From NCBI GenBank assembly GCA_949948715.1, contig CATLGW010000030.1, positions 1 to 33,246 of the forward strand: a stretch of 33,246 nt of DNA. Direction: 5' to 3'. The stretch's first letter is position 1. Each line of letters starts with the position of its first letter. Under the pieces are notes generated by a model. It was not told the DNA's origin, did not search any database, and saw only the letters and a program-made list of their open reading frames with translations. A program made the position numbers and the translations under genes. The DNA is from an uncultured Lachnospiraceae bacterium (lineage in GTDB: Bacteria > Bacillota > Clostridia > Lachnospirales > Lachnospiraceae). Shown here piece by piece: positions 1 to 8,224 of this stretch.

Positions 1-1
1 G

Positions 2-520
2 CTGGTGGTCCGTGTGGTGAACATCAACCGGGGGCACAACAAAGAATTGATGGACTGCTGCGGCAGGCTGCGGGATTATTCGGTGTTTGTGGACCGAATG
101 AGGGAATACAGGAAACAGGGCTGCAGTGTGGACAAGGCGATAGACCGGGCGGTGGAATATTGTATAGAGAAGGATATCCTGAAAGACGTACTGTTGCCCA
201 TGAGGGCGGAGGTGAAGAAGATGCTGCTGACAGAGTATGACGAGAAGAAGGTCATGAGGATGTTCAGAAGGGAAGGAGTGGAAGAGGGAAGAAGAGAGGG
301 GCTGGAAGAGGGAAGAAGAGAGGGGCTGGAAGAAGGAAAGAGAGAGGGGTATGAAGAGGGAAAGAGAGAGGGGTTTGCAGAGAGGGACCGCCTGAGAAAC
401 CGCATGGTAGCCTGTATGGCGCAGAATGGTGTGCCTGTGGAGGAGATTGCAGAAGCGGCTGATTTGTCTGTGGAGGAGGCAGAGAAGATTCTGGAAGGGA
501 ACCGCAGCAAGACAGAATAG
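2..520 (+). CDS. Rpn family recombination-promoting nuclease / PD-(D/E)XK transposase-like protein, 3' part only
   Basis: The reading frame is open to the window edge, so the N-terminal nuclease core is outside and only the C-terminal part is seen. The visible start resembles the end of the Rpn core: a beta strand followed by NINRGHNKELM and then LRDYSVFVDRMRE, a pattern common in Rpn/transposase_31-type proteins of Clostridia. Next comes a charged helix built from four EEGRREGL-like octads, then a short helical C-terminus (VPVEEIAEAADLSVEEAEKIL) resembling the helix-turn-helix-like end of these proteins. Rpn proteins are DNA endonucleases that promote RecA-independent recombination and usually occur in many paralogous copies. 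Family assignment comes from recalled pattern only; the catalytic residues are not visible. The GTG at position 5 is an internal codon, not a real start. Confidence 0.72.
   Translation: MVVRVVNINRGHNKELMDCCGRLRDYSVFVDRMREYRKQGCSVDKAIDRAVEYCIEKDILKDVLLPMRAEVKKMLLTEYDEKKVMRMFRREGVEEGRREGLEEGRREGLEEGKREGYEEGKREGFAERDRLRNRMVACMAQNGVPVEEIAEAADLSVEEAEKILEGNRSKTE
281..376 (+). repeat. Four tandem 24-bp coding repeats in the Rpn-like gene
   Basis: Four consecutive 24-bp units start at 281, 305, 329 and 353. Each encodes a Glu/Arg/Gly octad of the form EEG(R/K)REG(L/Y/F). Units 1 and 2 are identical and units 3 and 4 carry a few substitutions. The result is a highly charged helix linking core and tail. 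Such repeats are typical of this protein family and prone to copy-number change. Confidence 0.85.
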
Positions 521-555
521 TTATGTTGGAGGGAGTGGTCTGGCATTCACCGAAA

Positions 556-588
556 CGGCAGGCTGTGTGATTATTCCCTGTTTGTGGA
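556..588 (+). pseudogene. Fragment of a second Rpn-like copy
   Basis: These 33 bases match positions 61-93 of the upstream gene at 29 of 33 positions without gaps. In the matching frame they read GRLCDYSLFVE against GRLRDYSVFVD in the intact gene. The frame runs on into unrelated sequence and stops at 611-613. This looks like the decayed remnant of a tandem or related paralogue, 36 bases after the stop codon of the upstream gene. Confidence 0.55.
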
Positions 589-614
589 ATTTCTTCTTTT
601 CGTAGTTTTTTTAT

Positions 615-644
615 TTGACAGATAACCGTAATACATAGTATGCT
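615..644 (+). promoter_or_regulatory. Putative sigma-A promoter for gltA
   Basis: A perfect TTGACA (615-620) is followed after 18 bases by TATGCT (639-644), a four-of-six match to the -10 consensus. It lies in the 299-base gap before gltA and would give a leader of about 170 nt. In the rest of the gap I see only the Rpn fragment and no clear terminator or riboswitch. Confidence 0.45.
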
Positions 645-819
645 ATATCTAGTGCTATTCTTTTTTTCAGGTACGTCCAGTCAAGAACAATACCATGCGG
701 GCGGCTTCAGCCCATCGTTCACAGACAGTTCATAGGCAAACAGGACAAATAGGGTGTTATATGCCGGAGAAATATGGATGCCGGCGGCAAAACGGTTTGA
801 CACGAAAAGGAGGGTTTCT

Positions 820-2166
820 ATGAAGAAAAACGAAAGTTATTTGACAGAATATGCGGCCAGATGCAGACAGGCTGACCAGGTGGATGTAGAGCTGTTCGAC
901 CGGCACGGAGTGCTGCGGGGACTGAGGGACAAGAACGGAAACGGAGTGGTAGCCGGCCTGACAAATATTTCAAAGATAGAATCCTTTCGTATGGAGGACG
1001 GGGTGAAGACACCCTGTGAGGGGAAGCTGTGGTACAGGGGCTATGACTGTATTGAGTTGGTGAACGGCTTTCGGGGAAAGCGGTTCGGCTTTGAGGAGAT
1101 CGCTTATCTGCTGCTGTTTGGGACACTGCCAGACGGGGAGGAGATTAAGCAGTTTCACGATGTTTTGGCATCCAAGCGGACGCTGCCGACGAATTTTACC
1201 AGAGATGTGATTATGAAAGCTCCCAGTGGGGATATTATGAATTCCCTTACCAGGAGCGTGTTGACACTTGCCTCCTACGACAAGAGTGTGGGGGATACCT
1301 CCCTTGAGAATGTGCTGCGCCAATGCCTGTCTTTGATTGCCGTTTTTCCGATGCTGTCCGTGTACGGCTATCATGCCTACAATCATTATTCCAATGATGA
1401 GAGTATGTATATCCATCGCCCGCAGAAAAAGCTCTCGACAGCCGAGAATTTGCTCCAAATGCTTCGTCCGGACAGGAAATACACGGAGCTGGAAGCGAAG
1501 GTGCTGGATATCGCGCTGGTATTACATATGGAGCATGGCGGCGGCAACAACTCCACTTTCACCACCCGTGTGGTAACCTCCTCCGGTTCCGACACCTATT
1601 CGGTGATTGCGGCGGCTCTCTCATCCTTAAAAGGACCCAAGCACGGCGGTGCCAATATCAAGGTGGTGGAGATGATGCGGGATCTGGAGGCCAATGTGTC
1701 CGATTGGGAGGACGAGGATGCGGTGCGGGATTATCTCCAGAAAATTCTCAACCGTGAGGTGTTTGACAAAAAAGGTTTGATCTACGGTATGGGGCATGCG
1801 GTGTATTCTCTTTCCGACCCCAGAGCGCAGGTGTTTAAGGGTTTTGTACAGCAGCTTGCGGCAGCCAAGGGGCGGGAGAAGGATTTTGCCCTGTACTCCA
1901 TGATCGAGAGGCTGGCTCCGGAGGTGATCTCGCAGAAGGCACGCATTTATAAGGGAGTCAGCGCCAATGTGGACTTCTACAGCGGTTTTGTGTACAGTAT
2001 GCTGGAGATTCCTCTGGAATTGTACACGCCCATCTTTGCCATCGCCAGGATCGTGGGGTGGAGCGCACACCGCATCGAGGAATTGATCAATATGGATAAG
2101 ATTATTCGCCCCGCATACAAAAGCATTATGCCGGAGCGGGAATATATTGCGCTGGAGGACCGCTGA
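820..2166 (+). CDS. gltA: Citrate synthase
   Basis: Condenses acetyl-CoA with oxaloacetate to give citrate, feeding the oxidative branch of the partial TCA cycle that supplies 2-oxoglutarate and glutamate in Clostridia. The 448-residue protein has the family landmarks in order: HMEHGGGNNST near residue 237 (active-site His region), GPKHGGAN near 272 with the catalytic His, GMGHAVY near 322 with the oxaloacetate-binding His, the catalytic Asp of NVDFYSG near 383, and SAHRIEE near the end with a substrate Arg. The ATG at 820 is chosen because AAAGGAGG lies six bases upstream; the frame is open further upstream, but those starts lack a ribosome site. The gene appears monocistronic. The alternative, 2-methylcitrate synthase, cannot be excluded by eye, but the N-terminal extension fits clostridial citrate synthases. 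Confidence 0.93.
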   Translation: MKKNESYLTEYAARCRQADQVDVELFDRHGVLRGLRDKNGNGVVAGLTNISKIESFRMEDGVKTPCEGKLWYRGYDCIELVNGFRGKRFGFEEIAYLLLFGTLPDGEEIKQFHDVLASKRTLPTNFTRDVIMKAPSGDIMNSLTRSVLTLASYDKSVGDTSLENVLRQCLSLIAVFPMLSVYGYHAYNHYSNDESMYIHRPQKKLSTAENLLQMLRPDRKYTELEAKVLDIALVLHMEHGGGNNSTFTTRVVTSSGSDTYSVIAAALSSLKGPKHGGANIKVVEMMRDLEANVSDWEDEDAVRDYLQKILNREVFDKKGLIYGMGHAVYSLSDPRAQVFKGFVQQLAAAKGREKDFALYSMIERLAPEVISQKARIYKGVSANVDFYSGFVYSMLEIPLELYTPIFAIARIVGWSAHRIEELINMDKIIRPAYKSIMPEREYIALEDR

Positions 2167-2205
2167 CGAAGCGTTAAAATACGGAAATTATCCCTCTCCG
2201 GATTC

Positions 2206-2234
2206 TTGCTCACCGTTTGGATTTGTGATATAAT
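2206..2234 (+). promoter_or_regulatory. Sigma-A promoter for carAB
   Basis: TTGCTC (2206-2211), a 17-base spacer, then a perfect TATAAT (2229-2234) preceded by an extended -10 TGA (2226-2228). It would start transcription near 2241 and leave a leader of about 65 nt, too short for a full PyrR-type attenuator. I saw no terminator in this leader, so pyrimidine control is not evident here. Confidence 0.7.
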
Positions 2235-2306
2235 AAGCCGATTATACGGAAAAACGCAGAAACAGGTTTTATTCTGAGTGGAAACCTGACAGGAGGAGAG
2301 GCAGCG

Positions 2307-3503
2307 ATGAGGGCTTATTTGATCTTGGAGGACGGCACTGTGTTTGAGGGGACTCACATAGGCGCCGAGAGGGAAGTAATCAGTGAAATCGTATTTAACA
2401 CATCTATGGCCGGATATCTTGAGGTGCTGACCGACCCTTCCTATGCGGGACAGGCTGTCTGCATGACCTACCCTCTGATTGGAAACTACGGTGTCTGCAG
2501 GGATGATATGGAGTCCGGGAGAGCCTGGCCGGACGCCCTTATCGTGCGGGAGCTCTCCCGCATTCCCAGCAATTTCCGGTGTGACATGACCATACAGAGC
2601 TTTCTTGCAAAACAGAATGTGCCGGGTATTGCGGGGGTGGATACCAGAGCCCTCACCAGGATACTGCGGGAGAAGGGCACCATGAACGGAATCATCACTA
2701 CAAACGGGGGATACAGCTTTGAGGAACTTCTCCCCGGGCTGAGAGCCTATTCTACGGGCAAGGTGGTGGAGCGGGCGACCTGCCGGGGAAAATATACCCT
2801 GGCTCCCACAGAGGAGCTTGCCCAGAACGGTCCTCTGTCCGGGGCCGCTCGGTTTGACAGGGCGGCTTTTGAGAGAGGGGAGCGGGAGAAACGGCCGGCT
2901 CTGGTGCGGGAGTTAAACGGCCGGGGACTTAAGGTGGCGCTGTTAGATTTGGGCGCCAAGGCGAATATTGCGCGCTCTCTGGCGGAGCGGGGCTGTCTGG
3001 TGACGGTATATCCTGCCCTGACCTGCGCGGAGGAGATCCTGGGGGATCGGCCGGACGGCATTATGCTGAGCAACGGCCCCGGAGATCCCAAGGAATGTGT
3101 TTCTGTTATCAGAGAGATCCGGAAATTATATGACACCCGGATTCCTATCTTTGCCATATGTCTGGGGCATCAGCTCATGGCGCTGGCCACGGGGACCGAC
3201 ACCCACAAGATGAAGTACGGTCACCGGGGGGCCAATCATCCCGTCAAAGATCTCTCCACCGGAAGAGTGTATATTTCCTCACAGAATCACGGTTATGTGG
3301 TGGATACGGACAGGCTGGATCCTTCTGTTGCGGTTCCCGCCTTTGTCAATGTGAACGACGGAACCAATGAGGGGCTCTCCTACACGGGGAAGAACATTTT
3401 CACGGTTCAGTTTCATCCGGAGGCCTGTGGAGGACCTCAGGATACCGGGTATCTTTTTGACCGTTTCATAGACATGATGAAGGGAGGGAACCAGTATGCC
3501 TAA
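2307..3503 (+). CDS. carA: Carbamoyl-phosphate synthase small subunit
   Basis: Glutaminase subunit that hydrolyses glutamine and channels ammonia to CarB for carbamoyl phosphate, the precursor of arginine and pyrimidines. The 398-residue protein has the CarA-specific N-terminal domain (LEDGTVFEGTHIGA, then FNTSMAGYLEVLTDPSYAGQ) and a class I glutamine amidotransferase domain. That domain carries the nucleophile Cys in ICLGHQLMALATG (near residue 285) and the HPE motif of QFHPEACGGPQDT (near 370). The linker between domains is slightly longer than in enteric CarA. The ATG follows AGGAGAGGCAGCG. The stop overlaps the start of carB by eight bases, so the two are translationally coupled. Confidence 0.96.
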   Translation: MRAYLILEDGTVFEGTHIGAEREVISEIVFNTSMAGYLEVLTDPSYAGQAVCMTYPLIGNYGVCRDDMESGRAWPDALIVRELSRIPSNFRCDMTIQSFLAKQNVPGIAGVDTRALTRILREKGTMNGIITTNGGYSFEELLPGLRAYSTGKVVERATCRGKYTLAPTEELAQNGPLSGAARFDRAAFERGEREKRPALVRELNGRGLKVALLDLGAKANIARSLAERGCLVTVYPALTCAEEILGDRPDGIMLSNGPGDPKECVSVIREIRKLYDTRIPIFAICLGHQLMALATGTDTHKMKYGHRGANHPVKDLSTGRVYISSQNHGYVVDTDRLDPSVAVPAFVNVNDGTNEGLSYTGKNIFTVQFHPEACGGPQDTGYLFDRFIDMMKGGNQYA

Positions 3504-6500
3504 GAATCCTGATGTAAAGAGAGTCATGGTGATCGGCTCGGGCCCCATTGTCATCGGCCAGGCGGCTGAATTTGACTATGCGGGCACTCAGGCCTGCAGA
3601 TCCCTGAAGGAGGAAGGGGTAGAGGTGATCCTGGTGAACTCCAACCCCGCCACCATCATGACGGATCGGGATATTGCGGACAAGGTGTATATAGAGCCCT
3701 TGACGGTCCGGGTGCTGGAGCAGATTATCGAGAAGGAGAAGCCGGACAGCATTCTGCCCACCTTGGGGGGACAGGCGGGTTTAAACCTGGGGATGGAGCT
3801 GGAGGAGTCGGGTTTTTTAAAGGCTCACAATGTGACACTTTTAGGCACCACCGCTCAAACCATCCGCAACGCGGAGGGACGCCAGGAATTCAAGGATTTG
3901 ATGGAGCGCATCGGCGAGCCCTGCGCGGCCTCCAAGGTGGTGGAAAGCGTGGAAGACGGGGTGGCTTTCACGGATACCATAGGTTACCCTGTGGTGCTCA
4001 GACCCGCCTACACTCTGGGGGGCTCCGGCGGCGGCATCGCCCATGACAGGACGGAGCTGGAGGAGATACTGGAGAACGGACTGCGTCTGTCCCGGGTGGG
4101 ACAGGTTCTGGTGGAGCGCTGTATCGCCGGTTGGAAGGAAATCGAGTATGAGGTGATGCGGGACGGTGCGGGCAACTGTATCACGGTTTGTAATATGGAA
4201 AATATGGACCCGGTGGGAGTGCACACCGGGGACAGTATTGTGGTGGCCCCCTCTCAGACCTTGAGCGACAAGGAATATCAGATGCTGCGCACCTCCGCCC
4301 TGAAGATTATAGACGAGCTGCGGATTACGGGAGGCTGCAATGTGCAGTTTGCCCTGCACCCCGACAGTTTTGAGTACTGCGTCATAGAGGTGAACCCCCG
4401 GGTGAGCCGTTCCTCCGCCCTGGCCTCCAAGGCCACGGGTTATCCCATCGCCAAGGTGGCGGCCAAGATCGCTCTGGGGTATACCTTGGATGAGATTAAG
4501 AATGCAATTACCCGCAAAACCTACGCCAGCTTTGAGCCGGCCCTGGACTATTGTGTGGTGAAGATCCCCAGACTACCCTTTGATAAATTTATCGCGGCTA
4601 AGCGCACCCTTACCACACAGATGAAAGCCACCGGGGAGGTGATGAGCATCTGTGACAGCTTTGAGGGAGCTCTTATGAAAGCCATCCGTTCCCTGGAGCA
4701 GCATGTGGATTGTCTCCTGAGCTATGATTTTAGCGAACTATCCGAGTCGGAGCTTGCGGAGCGGCTTAAAAGGGTGGACGACCAGCGGATCTATGTCATT
4801 GCGGAGGCTGTCCGCAAGGGGCTGGACTATGAGACGATACATGAAATTACAAAGATAGACATTTGGTTTATAGACAAAATAGCAGTTCTGGTGGAGATGG
4901 AGCAGGCGCTGCGGCAGGGGCCTCTGACAGCGGAGCTTTTGCGGGAGGCCAAGCGGCTGGAATTCCCGGACAGCGTGATTTCCCGGCTGACGGACATCCC
5001 TGAGGCGGATGTGAAGAAAATGCGCTATGACAACGGGATTGTGGCGTCCTACAGGATGGTGGACACCTGCGCGGCGGAGTTTGCCGCCTCTACCCCCTAC
5101 TATTACTCTGTGTTTGGCGGGGCCAGTGAGGCGCAGAAGACCGAAGGGCGTAAGAAGGTACTGGTGCTGGGCTCCGGTCCCATCCGTATCGGCCAGGGCA
5201 TTGAGTTTGACTATTGCTCCGTACACGCCACCTGGGCCTTTTCCCGGGCGGGTTATGAGACCGTCATTGTCAACAATAATCCGGAGACGGTGAGCACAGA
5301 TTTTGACATTGCGGACAAGCTTTACTTTGAGCCGCTGACTGCGGAGGATGTGGAGTCCATCGTGAATATAGAACATCCTGACGGGGCGGTGGTGCAGTTT
5401 GGCGGCCAGACGGCAATCAAACTGACGGAGAGCCTGATGAAGATGGGAGTTCCCATCCTGGGCACCCAGGCGGAGGATGTGGACGCGGCGGAGGACAGGG
5501 AGCTCTTTGACCGAATTCTGGAACAGACGCAGATTCCCCGGGCAGCGGGGGGAACGGTCTACACGGCCGAGGAGGCCAAGGAGGTGGCGAACCGGCTGGG
5601 CTATCCGGTGCTGGTGCGTCCCTCCTATGTGCTGGGAGGCCAGGGAATGCAGATCGCCATCTCCGACGAGGAGATCGAGGAGTTCATGGAAATCATCAAC
5701 CGCATTGCCCAGGACCATCCTATTTTGGTGGACAAGTATCTGCGAGGGAAGGAGATCGAGGTGGATGCGGTCTGCGACGGAACGGATATTTTGATTCCCG
5801 GAATTATGGAGCACATTGAGCGTACCGGCGTACATTCCGGGGACAGCATTTCCGTCTATCCGGCTCCCACTGTCAGCGGGACCGTGAAGGAAAAAATAGC
5901 GGATTACACCGCCAGGCTGGCCAGGGCTCTCCATGTGAAGGGGCTTATCAATATCCAGTTTATTGCCATCGGCGAGGAGGTCTATGTCATAGAGGTGAAT
6001 CCCCGTTCCTCCCGCACGGTGCCCTATATCAGCAAGGTCACGGGCATCCCCATCGTGGATTTGGCCACGGAGGTAATCACTGGAAAGACCCTTAAGGAGC
6101 TGGGCTACACGCCGGGGCTGCAGCCCGAGGCGGAATATTATGCCATCAAAATGCCGGTGTTCTCCTTTGAAAAAATTCGGGGAGCGGAGATCAGTCTGGG
6201 TCCGGAGATGAAGTCCACGGGAGAGTGCCTGGGGATTGCGAAGAACTTTAACGAGGCTCTTTACAAAGCCTTTTTGGGGGCGGGTGTGAATCTGCCCCAA
6301 TATAAGAATATCATTATCACGGTGAAGGATGCGGACAAGGGGGATGCCATTGAGATCGGCAGACGCTTTGAACGGCTGGGATATACCATCTATGCCACCA
6401 GGAGCACCGCCGCGGCCTTAAACGAGGCCGGGGTAAAAGCCCGAAAGGTAAACAAGATTTCTCAGGAGTCTCCCACCGTCATGGACCTGATCCTGGGACA

Positions 6501-6690
6501 CAAGATCGATCTGGTGATTGACACGCCCACCCAGGGGAGGGACAAGAGCAGGGACGGTTTTCTCATCCGCCGCACTGCCATCGAGACAGGGGTCAACTGT
6601 ATCACCGCCATGGACACTGCCCGGGCGCTGATTACCAGTCTGGAGAACGCCGGGAGAGAGCTGACTCTGGTGGATGTGGCAAAGCTTTGA
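3496..6690 (+). CDS. carB: Carbamoyl-phosphate synthase large subunit
   Basis: Synthetase subunit that makes carbamoyl phosphate from bicarbonate, ammonia and two ATP. At 1064 residues it is full length. Two homologous halves are visible: GSGPIVIGQAAEFDYAGTQA near residue 14 and GSGPIRIGQGIEFDYCSVHA near 557 begin the two pre-ATP-grasp domains. Each is followed by an ATP-grasp domain with glycine-rich loops (LGGSGGGIA; LGGQGMQIA) and ends in VIEVNPR(V/S)SR(S/T). The last 130 or so residues form an MGS-like allosteric domain (KKIGRRFERLGY-type start, VIDTPTQGRDKSRDG, RRTAIETGVNCITAMDTA), where UMP or IMP and ornithine act in relatives. The start overlaps carA. A hairpin terminator follows at 6725. 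Confidence 0.97.
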   Translation: MPKNPDVKRVMVIGSGPIVIGQAAEFDYAGTQACRSLKEEGVEVILVNSNPATIMTDRDIADKVYIEPLTVRVLEQIIEKEKPDSILPTLGGQAGLNLGMELEESGFLKAHNVTLLGTTAQTIRNAEGRQEFKDLMERIGEPCAASKVVESVEDGVAFTDTIGYPVVLRPAYTLGGSGGGIAHDRTELEEILENGLRLSRVGQVLVERCIAGWKEIEYEVMRDGAGNCITVCNMENMDPVGVHTGDSIVVAPSQTLSDKEYQMLRTSALKIIDELRITGGCNVQFALHPDSFEYCVIEVNPRVSRSSALASKATGYPIAKVAAKIALGYTLDEIKNAITRKTYASFEPALDYCVVKIPRLPFDKFIAAKRTLTTQMKATGEVMSICDSFEGALMKAIRSLEQHVDCLLSYDFSELSESELAERLKRVDDQRIYVIAEAVRKGLDYETIHEITKIDIWFIDKIAVLVEMEQALRQGPLTAELLREAKRLEFPDSVISRLTDIPEADVKKMRYDNGIVASYRMVDTCAAEFAASTPYYYSVFGGASEAQKTEGRKKVLVLGSGPIRIGQGIEFDYCSVHATWAFSRAGYETVIVNNNPETVSTDFDIADKLYFEPLTAEDVESIVNIEHPDGAVVQFGGQTAIKLTESLMKMGVPILGTQAEDVDAAEDRELFDRILEQTQIPRAAGGTVYTAEEAKEVANRLGYPVLVRPSYVLGGQGMQIAISDEEIEEFMEIINRIAQDHPILVDKYLRGKEIEVDAVCDGTDILIPGIMEHIERTGVHSGDSISVYPAPTVSGTVKEKIADYTARLARALHVKGLINIQFIAIGEEVYVIEVNPRSSRTVPYISKVTGIPIVDLATEVITGKTLKELGYTPGLQPEAEYYAIKMPVFSFEKIRGAEISLGPEMKSTGECLGIAKNFNEALYKAFLGAGVNLPQYKNIIITVKDADKGDAIEIGRRFERLGYTIYATRSTAAALNEAGVKARKVNKISQESPTVMDLILGHKIDLVIDTPTQGRDKSRDGFLIRRTAIETGVNCITAMDTARALITSLENAGRELTLVDVAKL

Positions 6691-6724
6691 GGTGTTTTTC
6701 TTTCTGATTCGGGCCGGTCACGGG

Positions 6725-6784
6725 AAAGGGGGCTGTTGCAAGGCGGACGATTCCGGCTCTGTCTTGCGGCAGCTCCCCCTTTTG
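6725..6784 (+). terminator. Intrinsic terminator after carAB
   Basis: AAAGGGGG (6725-6732) pairs with CCCCCTTTT (6775-6783), and inside it CTGTTGCAAG pairs with CTTGCGGCAG using two G-U pairs. The 3' arm runs directly into the T tract. It separates carAB from the superoxide dismutase gene. Confidence 0.75.
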
Positions 6785-6802
6785 GGATATAGCGGCTGGA
6801 AA

Positions 6803-6832
6803 TTGTTTGAAAAGCCGAAAACGGCATATACT
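6803..6832 (+). promoter_or_regulatory. Putative promoter for the superoxide dismutase gene
   Basis: TTGTTT (6803-6808), an 18-base spacer, then TATACT (6827-6832). It sits just after the carAB terminator and about 50 nt upstream of the chosen start codon. No PerR or Fur-like box was recognised. Confidence 0.5.
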
Positions 6833-6890
6833 ATAACTGACAGTTGTGACTATGGCAGCTATATTATTTCATTTCAGAAAGGAAGAAATT

Positions 6891-7514
6891 ATGCAAGCAG
6901 AAACTTACCCCTTTGTAGTCAGGCCGCTTCCCTATGAGTACGATGAGCTGATGCCGGTGCTGAATGAGGAGACCCTTCATTTTCATCACGACAAGCATTA
7001 CAAGACCTATGTGGACAATCTCAACAATCTTCTGTCGGACTATCCGGAGCTGCAGCAGATGAGCTTAAAAGAGCTTCTTTCTAACCTGGAGGATCTGCCC
7101 GTCAATGCCCGTGGGGGCATCCGCAACAACGGAGGCGGCGTTTATAATCATGAGCTGTATTTCGACAGCATGAAGGGCGCCGCCGGGCAGGAGCCGACGG
7201 GGGAGCTGATGGAGGCCATCAAGCGGGATTTCGGCTCCTTCAGGCAGTGGAAGGAGCAGATGAAGCAGGCGGCGGTAACGAAATTCGGCTCCGGCTGGGC
7301 CTGGCTTCTGTCCGACAGAGAGGGAAAGCTCTCCGTGGTGCAGACTGCCAACCAGGATGTGCCGGATTTCGGCCTGTATACCCCGATTTTGCTGGTGGAC
7401 GTCTGGGAGCATGCCTATTATCTGCAGTACCAGAACAGGAGGGCGGACTATGCGGAGGCGTGGTTTGATCTGATCAACTGGAGGAAGGCCGCCAGAAGGT
7501 ACGAGGAGCGATAA
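6891..7514 (+). CDS. sodA: Superoxide dismutase, Fe/Mn family, probably Mn-type
   Basis: Converts superoxide to oxygen and hydrogen peroxide; in an anaerobe it is an oxidative-stress defence enzyme of the cytosol. The 207-residue protein shows the alpha-hairpin (LHFHHDKHYKTYVDNLN, first metal His), VYNHELYF (second His) and the DVWEHAYY signature near the C-terminus with the Asp and His ligands. NNGGGVYNH plus TANQDVPDF place the outer-sphere glutamine in the C-terminal domain, as in Mn enzymes, rather than in the N-terminal domain as in Fe enzymes; that metal call is inference. The ATG at 6891 follows AAAGGAAG; the frame opens 45 bases earlier, but without a ribosome site. Confidence 0.93.
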   Translation: MQAETYPFVVRPLPYEYDELMPVLNEETLHFHHDKHYKTYVDNLNNLLSDYPELQQMSLKELLSNLEDLPVNARGGIRNNGGGVYNHELYFDSMKGAAGQEPTGELMEAIKRDFGSFRQWKEQMKQAAVTKFGSGWAWLLSDREGKLSVVQTANQDVPDFGLYTPILLVDVWEHAYYLQYQNRRADYAEAWFDLINWRKAARRYEER

Positions 7515-7582
7515 AAATTTTAATAGCCATTTCCGGCAAAATATGGTATGTTTATGTGTAAAAGGAATGAAGGCATAAAGGA

Positions 7583-8206
7583 ATGAACCAGATTAATTAT
7601 CAGAGGGAGCTGGAAAGGATACTGCGGGGGATACCCGCGGGAGGGGAGGGAGCGCCCCGCCTCCTCTTACATAGTTGCTGCGCGCCCTGCAGCAGTTACG
7701 TGCTGGAGTATCTGTGCCCTTTCTTTGCAATCACAGTTTTTTATTATAACCCCAATATTTCAGAATCGGAAGAATATATGCACCGGGTGAGGGAGCAGAA
7801 GCGTCTGATCGCCGTCTACAATGAGGAGCGAAGGGGAAATCCCATCGGGATCCTGGAGGGCGCGTATGAGCCTGAACGCTTTTTTGCCGCGGCGAAGGGA
7901 GCCGAGGATTGTCCCGAGGGGGGAGAGCGGTGCTTTCGCTGTTACGGACTGCGGCTTTCGGAGACGGCAGAGAGGGCCGCTTCGGGGGGATACGACTATT
8001 TTGGCACCACCCTGACCATCAGCCCTTTGAAGAATGCGGCGAAGATCAATGAGATCGGAGGGGTTCTGGAGAGGGAATACAAGGTCTTGTGGCTTCCCTC
8101 AGACTTTAAGAAGAAAAACGGGTTTAAACGGTCTGTGGAGCTGTCGGCAGAGTACGGATTGTATCGGCAGAATTACTGCGGCTGTGTGTTTTCCAAAGGA
8201 GAATAG
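7583..8206 (+). CDS. queH: Epoxyqueuosine reductase QueH
   Basis: Non-orthologous replacement for QueG: reduces epoxyqueuosine to queuosine in the wobble base of GUN-anticodon tRNAs, the last step of queuosine formation. The 207-residue protein has the Cys sets that define the DUF208/QueH family: LLHSCCAPCSSYV near residue 30 (adjacent Cys pair plus a third), CFRCYGLRL near 113, and QNYCGCVFS at the C-terminus. These bind an iron-sulfur cluster and neighbouring iron. FTTTLTISPLKN-like and LPSDFKKKNG segments are also typical. The start ATG is supported by GAAGG nine bases upstream; AAAGG sits only one base away. The next gene follows immediately, so ddh is probably co-transcribed. No queuosine biosynthesis neighbour is seen. 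Confidence 0.92.
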   Translation: MNQINYQRELERILRGIPAGGEGAPRLLLHSCCAPCSSYVLEYLCPFFAITVFYYNPNISESEEYMHRVREQKRLIAVYNEERRGNPIGILEGAYEPERFFAAAKGAEDCPEGGERCFRCYGLRLSETAERAASGGYDYFGTTLTISPLKNAAKINEIGGVLEREYKVLWLPSDFKKKNGFKRSVELSAEYGLYRQNYCGCVFSKGE

Positions 8207-8224
8207 TTGAATGGAGGAGAGAAT

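Noticed and set aside
4738..6300. Long open frame on the minus strand (520 codons)
   Set aside because: It lies wholly antisense to carB, whose conserved domains are unmistakable. The composition (rich in His, Leu, Arg, Gln) is that of a shadow frame in GC-rich coding DNA.
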